Source: CAIOYC01 sp965277345
Lineage (GTDB): Bacteria; Pseudomonadota; Alphaproteobacteria; Caulobacterales; Caulobacteraceae
Assembly (NCBI GenBank): GCA_965277345.1
Contig: CBDICI010000004.1
Coordinates: 558,001-622,000 of the forward strand
DNA length: 64,000 nucleotides
Direction: 5' to 3'
Part shown: positions 31,760 through 39,071 of the stretch, piece by piece
Position numbering within the stretch: position 1 is the first letter of the stretch
How the letters are laid out: the number at the start of each line of letters is the position of its first letter
Position numbers and translations under genes: made by a program
Notes under the pieces: generated by a model
The model's input: the letters and a program-made list of their open reading frames with translations, nothing else
The model's database searches: none
Told to the model about the DNA's origin: nothing

Positions 31760-33241
31760 CTACCTCCGCCCCGTCATGCCGGCGCCCGCCCGCGCCATGG
31801 TCACCGGCACGGGGGTGTAGCCCGCCGCCTTCACCACGCACTGGCCGGTCTCCATCATCGCGTGCTCGCCGAGGCAGAAGATGTCCTCGTAGTGCGGGCG
31901 CGCCACCGACAGGCACTGGAACAGGTTGAGCTTGGCCATCTTCAGGCACTCGGCCGACTTCGGCTCGTTCATCAGCGTGAACAGGTGCGGGTCGTCCTCG
32001 CCGCGCAACTGGCCGAGCACCGCCAGCGCCGCGATGGCCAGGCCGCGGGTGACGATGGGCGAGGGGGCGGCCATGCCGTCGTCGGCGGTCTCGGCCAGCA
32101 CGGCCCGGGTCAGCTCCGGCTCGGGATCGTCCTTGAACTCGGCGCGCTTGGCCGACAGCGTCTTGGCGAAGGCGAGGCGGCCCTCGGGATCGGCCACCTG
32201 GGCCTTGGACCAGTCGGCCCGCTGCACGTCATAGGCGGCCTGCTTCACCTGGGCGCCGACGCTGACCAGATGCTGGCCATGGTGGTGAAGCGCGGCGGCG
32301 GCCCGGGCGGAGGCCAGATCGGCGCCGCGGATATTCAGCGCCGCCTGCGGCTGCACTGCCAGTTGCTCGGCGAACAACTGGCCCTGGTCGCCCTCGACCA
32401 TCAGCATACGCACGCCCCGCACGAACTCCGGCTCCTGCAGGGCGGTGAGCGCGGCATAGGCGATGGCGCCCTCCTGGAACTGGTGCGGCTCGAAGGCGGC
32501 GCCGGTCTTCACCGCTTCGGCCACCGTCGCGCCGGACTTGAAGGCGGCGGAGATGGCGGCGGTCTTGTGCATGTAGTCGGCATAAGCCTTGGCCGCCTCG
32601 ACCAGCTTGTGCGGCAGGTGGGCCATGGGCGCGGCGCCCTCGGCATGAGCCTCGACCCTGGCGGGCTCGGGCGGGGCGCCGGCGTCAGGCGCGGCCGGGG
32701 CCGGGGCCGGCGGCGGGGCGGCGGGTGGCGCAGCGACGGGAGCCGGCGGCGGAGGGGGCGTCTCGGCGCGCGCCTCCGGATAGGGCGCGGGCCGCTCGGG
32801 CGGCAGGGGCGGCGCATAGCCCGACCGGGGATAGTTTGCGGCGTAGCCCTCGCCATAATAGCGGTCGGCCCAGCGGCGATAGGCGCGCGCCTGCTGCGGG
32901 CTCATGGGGCGGGGGTCGTCGTAGCGGGGATCGCGCGGGGGTTCGGCGCGGGGGTCCTGATAGGAGTCGTAGCTGGCGTCGTCGTACCGCGGGTCGCTGT
33001 AGCGGTCCTGGGCGTAGCGTGGCGGCCGGCTGTAGGGACCCCGGGCGTAGGGGCTGAGGGCATAGGGGTCGGGCGCGTAACCCGGGGGGGCGGGATAGCC
33101 GGCGCCGGGGGACGGCGGCGGCGGATAGTCGCCCGGATAATAGGCCTGGGCGCCGGCCGCCCCCGCCGCGGCGAACAGGACCATAGCCGCGCTCGCGCAC
33201 AGCACCAGGCGGGCGCGGCCCGCAACACCACAAACCATCAT
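31760..33241 (-). CDS. Exported Pro/Tyr-rich protein, unknown function
   Basis: A 493-residue protein with a signal peptide (cleaved near AGAQA). Residues about 33-150 are low-complexity, with Tyr/Pro/Asp/Arg repeats (YAQDRYSDPRYDDASYDSYQ), then a Pro/Ala linker to about 200. The C-terminal 290 residues are an alpha-helical domain (KLVEAAKAYADYMHKTAAIS) with four cysteines near the end (ECLKMAKLNLFQC and later). It may be a surface or envelope protein with a disordered spacer. No family recognised. Confidence 0.75.
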   Translation of the reverse strand: MMVCGVAGRARLVLCASAAMVLFAAAGAAGAQAYYPGDYPPPPSPGAGYPAPPGYAPDPYALSPYARGPYSRPPRYAQDRYSDPRYDDASYDSYQDPRAEPPRDPRYDDPRPMSPQQARAYRRWADRYYGEGYAANYPRSGYAPPLPPERPAPYPEARAETPPPPPAPVAAPPAAPPPAPAPAAPDAGAPPEPARVEAHAEGAAPMAHLPHKLVEAAKAYADYMHKTAAISAAFKSGATVAEAVKTGAAFEPHQFQEGAIAYAALTALQEPEFVRGVRMLMVEGDQGQLFAEQLAVQPQAALNIRGADLASARAAAALHHHGQHLVSVGAQVKQAAYDVQRADWSKAQVADPEGRLAFAKTLSAKRAEFKDDPEPELTRAVLAETADDGMAAPSPIVTRGLAIAALAVLGQLRGEDDPHLFTLMNEPKSAECLKMAKLNLFQCLSVARPHYEDIFCLGEHAMMETGQCVVKAAGYTPVPVTMARAGAGMTGRR

Positions 33242-33465
33242 GATCGCCCCCGATACACGTCCACATTGGAACTAGATTTGCAGGGTACTTCGGTTTGTCC
33301 CGTTTTGCATCGGTTTGGTGGCGGATGCGGCTTCACGCCGCGCTGCAGACTGAATAGGTTGTTGAGCTTAATGTCGCTTCACCACGATCACACAGCCGTG
33401 AATACAGCCAAGCTGCCTCGTTCATCCGCTGTTCATGTCGAAGTTACTTCGGCCCACCGCCCCGG

Positions 33466-34713
33466 TCACGCGAAGCTCTCGGTGACGGCGGCATAGACCA
33501 GGGTCCGCAGTTCGCGCCGGATCGGATAGGCGGACGAGGGCAAAAGCTGGGTCATGAAGATCACCGCCAGCTCTTCCTTCGGGTCGATCCAGAAGGCGGT
33601 GGAGGCCGCGCCGCCCCAGAAGTATTCGCCCCTGGTGGAATTGGACAGTCCCTTGGCCGGATCGGTCAGCACGGCGAAGCCGAGGCCGAACCCGACACCG
33701 GCATTGTTGGCCTCGCTGAACAGCGACACCGACATTTCGGTCAGATCCTTGCCGCCCGGCAGATGGTTTGACGTCATCAGGGCCAGGGTCTTGGGGCTGA
33801 TGAACTGCACGCCGTCCGCCTGTCCGCCATTCAGCAGCATGGTGCAGAACTTCAGGTAGTCGGCGGTGGTCGAGACGAGGCCCCCGCCGCCGGAGACGAA
33901 CAGGGGCGGCCGCAGATAGGCGCTGCGGGTCGGGTCGTCCTGCAGCACGGGCGTCTGGCCGGGGGTGTATTGATAGCAGGCGGCGAAGCGGTCGACCTTG
34001 GTCTCCGGCACGTGGAAGTCGGTGTCGTACATGTGCAGCGGGTCGAGCAGGCGCTCCTTCATCACCATTTCAAATGGCTTTCCCTCGATCACCTGGACCA
34101 GATAGCCGAGGATGTCGGTGGAGACGGAGTAGTTCCACCGCTCGCCCGGCGAGAACTCCAGCGGGATGGCGGCGAGTTGCCGGACGGTCTCCTCCAGCGT
34201 CGAGGGCTTGAGGCCGAACGTGCCGATGCCCTGCTTGCGATAGGCGGCGTCTACATTGGTGCGCTCCTGGAAGCCATAGGTCAGGCCCGAGGTGTGGCGC
34301 AAGAGGTCCACCACCTGCATCGGGCGGGCCGGTGGCCGCGCGCGTATCGTCTGGTCGAAGCCGCCGTCATAGACGCCGAGGTTGCGCCATTCGGGGACGT
34401 AGCGGTGCACCGGATCGTCGAGCGCGATCTTGCCCTCCTCCACCAGCATCATCAGCAGGACCGAGGTGAGCGGCTTGGTCATGGAATAGATGCGATAGAG
34501 GGTGTCCTCCCGCGCCGGCCTGTCCCGCTCCACATCCGCCCGGCCGAGGACACCGTGGTGGGCGATCTGCCCCCGCCGCGCCACCAGCACCGCCGCGCAG
34601 GGCAGGCGGCCGGGCTGGATATAGCGGGTCTGGATGAAATCATCGATCCGGCGCAGCCGCTCGGACGACAGGCCGACCGTTTCGGGCGTGACGATCTTGG
34701 CGTGGATGGTCAT
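33466..34713 (-). CDS. Serine hydrolase, class C beta-lactamase/esterase fold
   Basis: A 415-residue beta-lactamase-related hydrolase. The active-site tetrad SMTK in YRIYSMTKPLTSV provides nucleophile and Lys; WNYSVSTDIL supplies the Tyr; the KTG-type third motif is replaced by WGGAAS, as in EstB-like esterases. It is more probably an esterase or peptidase than a true beta-lactamase. No signal peptide is seen from the ATG at 34713, which has GAGGAAG upstream. Confidence 0.88.
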   Translation of the reverse strand: MTIHAKIVTPETVGLSSERLRRIDDFIQTRYIQPGRLPCAAVLVARRGQIAHHGVLGRADVERDRPAREDTLYRIYSMTKPLTSVLLMMLVEEGKIALDDPVHRYVPEWRNLGVYDGGFDQTIRARPPARPMQVVDLLRHTSGLTYGFQERTNVDAAYRKQGIGTFGLKPSTLEETVRQLAAIPLEFSPGERWNYSVSTDILGYLVQVIEGKPFEMVMKERLLDPLHMYDTDFHVPETKVDRFAACYQYTPGQTPVLQDDPTRSAYLRPPLFVSGGGGLVSTTADYLKFCTMLLNGGQADGVQFISPKTLALMTSNHLPGGKDLTEMSVSLFSEANNAGVGFGLGFAVLTDPAKGLSNSTRGEYFWGGAASTAFWIDPKEELAVIFMTQLLPSSAYPIRRELRTLVYAAVTESFA

Positions 34714-34863
34714 GGCGGCTTCCTCCGGCGTCTCGGTCTTTTGGTTGGCGCCACTCTGCGCGAGGAGACGGCCCGCCCGCAAGCGTGACGCGGCGGTACG
34801 CAAGGGCGGGTTCACCATCCTTGGACACCGCGCCTAAACCGCTTCCGTTTAGGGTGCGCCGAT

Positions 34864-34938
34864 GGCCCCGTGGCGGAGCGGCGACGCGCCGGACTGCAAA
34901 TCCGGTCACCCTGGTTCGACTCCAGGCGTGGGCCTCCA
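34864..34938 (+). tRNA. tRNA-Cys (anticodon GCA) with an extra base in the acceptor strand
   Basis: A 75-base tRNA with anticodon loop CTGCAAA (GCA), stem CCGGA/TCCGG, T-arm CCTGG-TTCGACT-CCAGG and encoded CCA. The 5' acceptor arm is GGCCCCG. Its perfect partner would be CGGGGCC, but the sequence reads CGTGGGCC, eight bases with one T that must bulge. All other elements look normal. It is either a tolerated variant or an indel error. Confidence 0.9.
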
Positions 34939-35046
34939 TCCTTCTTAACAGAAACTCAACCTTAACGGCACAATCCCTCAGACCGCCACCTGCGGTTTGG
35001 TACGCGTCGTGCAGGGGCGCATCGCCTGTCCTGAGGAGGGACGACG

Positions 35047-36192
35047 ATGCTGAGCGCCGAGACCGTCCGTCCATCAGACCTGACCGCGCGGGATCGCGCG
35101 GCGTGGACGGCCCTGCGCGACAGCGCCGCGGTGTTCCAGAGTCCCCTGCTGGGTTACGATTTCGCCGAGATGGTCGGCCGCGTGCGGGCCGACGCCGCCG
35201 TGGCGGTGATCCGCCGCGACGGCCGCGCCATCGGTTTCCTGCCCCATCACCGGCGCCCCCACGGCCTGGCCCGGCCGATCGGCGCCCCATTTTCGGACTA
35301 TCACGCGCTGATCGCCGAAGCGGGACTGGACGGCCGGGCGGCGCTGCGGCTGGCGGGTCTGCGCGAATACCGCTTTTCCGCCCTGCTCGATCCCCACGGC
35401 GCGTTTGGCGACACGGCGATGGCGTCCGGCGAAGCCTACGCCATCGCCCTGGACGGGGGCGACACGGCGGGCGCCGACCACCTGGAGCGGCTGCGCGCCG
35501 GCAGCCCCAAGCGGTTCAAGAACGTGCGGCGGCTGGACCACAAGCTGGAGCGCGAGGTGGGGCCGGTGGCGCTGATCGCCCCCGACCGCGACCGCGCCGC
35601 CTTCGACACCATGCTCGCCTGGAAGCAGGCCCAGTTCCTGCGCACCGGCCTGACCGACGTGTTCGCGCCCGCCTGGGTGCGCGGCCTGATGGGCAGCCTG
35701 TTCGACGCGCGCGAGGGGCGGCTGCGCGGCATGATGATTACCCTGCAGGTGGCCGGGCGCCCCGCGGTGATGCATTTCGGCGTGCGCGAGGGCGAGCGCT
35801 ATCACCCCTGGATCGCGTCACAGGATGAGGCCCTGGCCGCCTATTCGCCGGGTCAGGTGTTCCTGTGGCGAACGATCGAGGCCATGCCCTCGCTCGGTCT
35901 GCGCTGGTACGACCTGGCCGCCGGGCACGACCACTACAAGACCCCCTACGCCTCGCGGACCCTACCCATCGGGGAAGGGTCGATCCGTACCGCGCCGGGG
36001 CTGGAGGCCGATGCGTGGCGGCTGGCGGAGACGGTGCTGGGCGTGGGCGGCGTCTCCCGCGTGCGCCGCCGGCTGGACCAGATCGCCTCGGTCGAACTGA
36101 CCCTGGAAGGCCGCCTGAGGGGGCTGGCCCAGGCGGTGACGGCGCGCGCGAAACGCGACGCCGCACGGCCCCAACTCCCTGTGGAGGGCTGA
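35047..36192 (+). CDS. GNAT-family (FemAB/CelD-like) acyltransferase
   Basis: A 381-residue protein of the CelD/BcsL or FemAB-like double-GNAT group. The N-terminal half contains VIRRDGRAIGFLPHHRRPHG and PIGAPFSDYHALI; the C-terminal half RLRGMMITLQVAGRPAVMHFG and WYDLAAGHDHYKTPYAS, the latter strongly conserved in the family. Members transfer acyl or aminoacyl groups in exopolysaccharide, holdfast or cell-wall synthesis. It begins a cluster with a glycosyltransferase two bases on, which supports a polysaccharide role. Confidence 0.83.
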   Translation: MLSAETVRPSDLTARDRAAWTALRDSAAVFQSPLLGYDFAEMVGRVRADAAVAVIRRDGRAIGFLPHHRRPHGLARPIGAPFSDYHALIAEAGLDGRAALRLAGLREYRFSALLDPHGAFGDTAMASGEAYAIALDGGDTAGADHLERLRAGSPKRFKNVRRLDHKLEREVGPVALIAPDRDRAAFDTMLAWKQAQFLRTGLTDVFAPAWVRGLMGSLFDAREGRLRGMMITLQVAGRPAVMHFGVREGERYHPWIASQDEALAAYSPGQVFLWRTIEAMPSLGLRWYDLAAGHDHYKTPYASRTLPIGEGSIRTAPGLEADAWRLAETVLGVGGVSRVRRRLDQIASVELTLEGRLRGLAQAVTARAKRDAARPQLPVEG

Positions 36193-36194
36193 CC

Positions 36195-37262
36195 ATGCCC
36201 CAATCCCCCGCCCCATCCCCCCTGGTCTCCATCGTCGTCCCCACCGTGCGGCGGCCCGGACCGCTCGCGCTGGCCATGGCCTCGGCCCTCACCCAGGACC
36301 TGGAGGGGCTCAGCGCGGAACTGGTGGTGGTGGATAACGACCCGGCGGGCTCGGCCCGCAAGCCGGTGACGGCGCTGGCCAGGGGTGCGCCCTTTCCGGT
36401 GCGCTACGTCCATGCGCCGACGCCGGGCGTGGCCAATGCCCGCAACGCGGGGGTGGCGGCGACACGCGGCGCCTTCATCGCCTTTCTCGACGACGACGAG
36501 ATCGCCAGCCCGGGCTGGCTGCGCGGCCTGTTCGAGGTGCAGCGCCTGTTCGACGCCGACGCCGTATTCGGTCCGGTGCGGGCAAAGCTGCCCGACCCGG
36601 CGGTCCGCCACGCCGACTACTTCGCCATGTTCTTCTCGCGCCTCGGACCCGAGGAGGCCTGCACCATCCTGGAAGGCCCCGGCTGCGGCAACAGCCTGGT
36701 GCGCAAGGACGCGCTGCCCCACCCCACCGCGCCCTTCGCCGTCGAACGCAACGCCTCGGGCGGGGAGGACGACCTGTTGTTCGCCGCCATGAAGCGGCTC
36801 GGCGCCCGGTTCGCCTGGGCGCCGGAGGCCTGGGTGTGGGAATGCCCCGAGCCCGGCCGGGTCAGCCTCGGCTATACCTTTCGGCGCGCCTTCGCCTTTG
36901 GTCAGGGGCCCTGCTCCGCCGCCGCGGCCAAGGGCGGCGCGGCGCGGGCGATCATCCCGCTTTGGATGACGGTGGGCGCGATCCAGATCCTGCTCTATGG
37001 CGGCCGCGCCGCGATCGATTGGGCCGCCCGTTCGCCCGACCTCGCCTTCACCCTCGGTCGCATCGCCCAGGGGGCCGGCAAGATCGCCTGGTTCTCACCG
37101 TTCAAGATCGGCTTCTACGGCCAGGGCGCGCCAGGCGCCAAGGCGTCCGAGCCCCAAGCCCCCACCTCAGGAGAGGCGCATGAGCGTCATTACCCGCTGG
37201 ACCCCGCGACAGGCGCAGAGCTTCGGCCACGCCAATCTGAGCTTCCAGCACACGCTTCATGA
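36195..37262 (+). CDS. Glycosyltransferase family 2
   Basis: A 355-residue GT-A transferase. SIVVPTVRRPGPLALAM starts the fold, VVVDNDPAGS and AFLDDDEIA (the metal-binding DxD) follow, then GCGNSLVRKD and GGEDDLLF. A hydrophobic segment near residues 260-285 may anchor it to the membrane. It adds a sugar to an unknown acceptor. The last 27 codons overlap the next gene by 83 bases, an unusually long overlap that may reflect C-terminal drift. Confidence 0.88.
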   Translation: MPQSPAPSPLVSIVVPTVRRPGPLALAMASALTQDLEGLSAELVVVDNDPAGSARKPVTALARGAPFPVRYVHAPTPGVANARNAGVAATRGAFIAFLDDDEIASPGWLRGLFEVQRLFDADAVFGPVRAKLPDPAVRHADYFAMFFSRLGPEEACTILEGPGCGNSLVRKDALPHPTAPFAVERNASGGEDDLLFAAMKRLGARFAWAPEAWVWECPEPGRVSLGYTFRRAFAFGQGPCSAAAAKGGAARAIIPLWMTVGAIQILLYGGRAAIDWAARSPDLAFTLGRIAQGAGKIAWFSPFKIGFYGQGAPGAKASEPQAPTSGEAHERHYPLDPATGAELRPRQSELPAHAS

Positions 37263-38091
37263 GCGGCCGCAGTTCTCGGACGAAGGGCTGGCCACGATCC
37301 TCGACCGCTATCCGCGCGAGCGGCTCGGCGTCTTCACCATGGGCGAGGACCCGGTGGCGTGGCGCACCTGGCGGCGTGGCGTGGCCGAGGGCCTGTCCGG
37401 CGCCGATCTGATCGCGGCGGTGAAGCAGGGGCGCATCTGGCTGAATCTGCGCGCCGTCAACGCCCATGACCCGTCCTATGCCGCCCTGTGCGACGAGGTG
37501 TTCCAGGACGTCGAGCAATCCACCGGCGCCAGGACCCTGCGCCGCGACGTCGGCCTGCTGATCTCTTCGCCAAAGGTGCAGGTGTTCTACCATCTCGACG
37601 TGCCGCTGGTGATGCTGTGGCAACTGCGCGGGACCAAGACGGTGTGGCTCTATCCGCCGGCGGCGCCCTATGTGGACGACACCCAGTTGGAGCGGATCGT
37701 GCTGAAGGAGACCGCCGAACAGTTCGCCTACGATCCCGCCTGGGACGCGGGCGCGGACAAGGTGGTGCTCGAGCCCGGCGCCATGGTCACCTGGCCCCAG
37801 AACGCCCCGCACCGGATCGAGAACGGCGACATGATGAACGTGTCGCTCTCGATCGAATTCATGACCCCCGCCGCCCTGATGCGCGCCAACGTGCTCTACG
37901 CCAACGGGATGCTGCGCAAGACCTTCGGCGCCCGGCCTCGGGTCCAGGGCGGCTACGACCCCCGCGCCATCGCCAAGGTGGGCGCCGCGCGGGCGTGGAA
38001 GGCGCTGAACCGCGCCGAGCGCACCCGCGACCCCCTGCCCGTCACCTTCGCCCTGGCAGAGGGCCAGCCGGGCGAGATCGTGGCGATTTAG
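37180..38091 (+). CDS. Cupin-8/JmjC-like Fe(II)/2-oxoglutarate oxygenase
   Basis: A 303-residue double-stranded beta-helix protein. VFYHLDVPLVMLWQLRGTKTV contains the HxD metal ligands, and WPQNAPHRIENGD the distal His; TVWLYPP is also typical of JmjC-like hydroxylases. Family members hydroxylate proteins, lipids or small molecules. The AGGAGAGG ribosome site lies inside the glycosyltransferase gene. Co-occurrence with GNAT and GT2 genes suggests modification of a surface glycan or its lipid carrier; that link is inference. Confidence 0.8.
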   Translation: MSVITRWTPRQAQSFGHANLSFQHTLHERPQFSDEGLATILDRYPRERLGVFTMGEDPVAWRTWRRGVAEGLSGADLIAAVKQGRIWLNLRAVNAHDPSYAALCDEVFQDVEQSTGARTLRRDVGLLISSPKVQVFYHLDVPLVMLWQLRGTKTVWLYPPAAPYVDDTQLERIVLKETAEQFAYDPAWDAGADKVVLEPGAMVTWPQNAPHRIENGDMMNVSLSIEFMTPAALMRANVLYANGMLRKTFGARPRVQGGYDPRAIAKVGAARAWKALNRAERTRDPLPVTFALAEGQPGEIVAI

Positions 38092-38094
38092 ACG

Positions 38095-38400
38095 CTACGG
38101 CTCGAAGCGCGTCATCACATCCATGGCCTGGTGCAGCACGCGGACAATATTGATGCTGCCTTCATTGATTTGATCAAAAACCACTTGGGATCGGACATTC
38201 AACTTCAGGATGCCGTTGCCGACCCCGGCGTCGCGGCCGATGCGCGATCCTGAGACCAGACCCTCGAAGGCCTTAACCAGCTGCGTCTGATAATAATCCG
38301 CTTGGCGGTTCGACCACGTCTCAACCGTGTAGTCGTAGAGACTTTCGAGGTCTGACTCCGCGCCGGGAAACAGGCGATAGGCGCTAACAGGCTGCGCCAT
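38095..38400 (-). CDS. parE: ParE-type toxin
   Basis: A 101-residue ParE/RelE-superfamily protein: AYRLFPGAESDLESLYDYT helix-hairpin start, then a beta sheet with GILKLNVRSQVVF and the conserved end INIVRVLHQAMDVMTRF. ParE toxins poison DNA gyrase. The frame is intact. It overlaps the end of the upstream antitoxin frame by 17 bases. Because that antitoxin is frameshifted, toxicity may be lost, masked or counteracted elsewhere. Confidence 0.9.
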   Translation of the reverse strand: MAQPVSAYRLFPGAESDLESLYDYTVETWSNRQADYYQTQLVKAFEGLVSGSRIGRDAGVGNGILKLNVRSQVVFDQINEGSINIVRVLHQAMDVMTRFEP

Positions 38401-38634
38401 GCTTGATTTTCATACGCCGGGAGAAAGCCTCGGGATCGAAGGGTAGGGGCGCACCGGAGTTCAATCCCTCGTCGAGGGCCTGACGCAGGGCGAGAACCTT
38501 TTGCTCGTGCTCCTCGAGCAGCCGCAGGCCGGCGCGCACCACCTCGCTCACAGAGCCGTAGCGGCCATCCTCGATGAATTGGGCGCTAAGTTCCTGGAAT
38601 GGTTCCCAAGCGAGACCGACGTATTATGCGACAT
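38384..38634 (-). pseudogene. parD: ParD-type antitoxin, frameshifted
   Basis: The ATG at 38634 reads MSHNTSVSLGNH, the normal ParD start, but the frame then hits a stop. One frame over, EPFQELSAQFIEDGRYGSVS continues as a normal ParD body to RRMKIKHGAAC and a stop at 38384. Adding one G to the GGG run (CTTGGG to CTTGGGG) would join MSHNTSVSLG to EPFQEL exactly. The gene is therefore disrupted by a single-base deletion, or the base was lost in sequencing a short homopolymer. Confidence 0.8.
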
Positions 38635-38655
38635 GGCGACCTCCGTCAGGCGTTG

Positions 38656-38670
38656 TACCAATTTGTGGTA
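38656..38670 (-). promoter_or_regulatory. parDE operator candidate
   Basis: A perfect TACCA-N5-TGGTA dyad lies 22 bases upstream of the parD ATG, in an AT-rich stretch where a promoter would be expected. ParD-like ribbon-helix-helix proteins bind such short dyads. Confidence 0.45.
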
Positions 38671-39071
38671 ACGCGCTCAACCCGGGGACTGAAAACTCAA
38701 AACCAAGGATTCTGACAGCCGACCTGAGGCGCCGAGATGCCAACTATGGAGGCTAAAGGCAGCCGCTTATCCCCACCCGCCCCGGCTATGCGATACTGAG
38801 GGTGACGGCGTCTGCGCCTGCCGGTCTTTGACATTTCGCAGTCGCGTCGCGGTGCCCAGTTATCCTCGCTTTTGTTGGACTCCTAGACAGTCTCGATCAG
38901 CGGGACTCGTCCAGGTTTTCCCATCGCTTCGGCGACGCCCGTTCCCGCCCTGCACCGTCTGCACTCCATATTATGGGGTGCAGGACGGGACAGCGTTGGA
39001 CAGAAGCTGGACACGCGAGGGCGATTTATCCAACGCCATCGCCCGCCCACAGGCGACGCGGAGAGGGTTGG
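38671..39071. other. 400-bp intergenic region between parDE and the S9 peptidase gene
   Basis: No supported gene. It contains lower-GC sequence around 38680-38760, a CTGCAC/GTGCAG-type inverted repeat near 38955-38985 (CTGCAC...GGGTGCAG), and the hairpin at 39019-39044 that resembles the one before hisI. Confidence 0.4.
39019..39044. repeat. Small hairpin repeat (copy 2)
   Basis: GGGCGAT and ATCGCCC arms around TTATCCAACGCC. About 27 of 30 bases including flanks match the copy at 5891-5917. It lies 28 bases downstream of the S9 peptidase stop and could act as its terminator. Confidence 0.5.

Noticed and set aside
33466..34713. Beta-lactamase resistance gene
   Set aside because: It has SxxK and Tyr motifs but lacks the KTG motif of true class C enzymes and has no signal peptide; an esterase is more likely.
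38574..38756. Plus-strand 60-codon frame over parD
   Set aside because: It is antisense to the disrupted ParD sequence and has no ribosome site.
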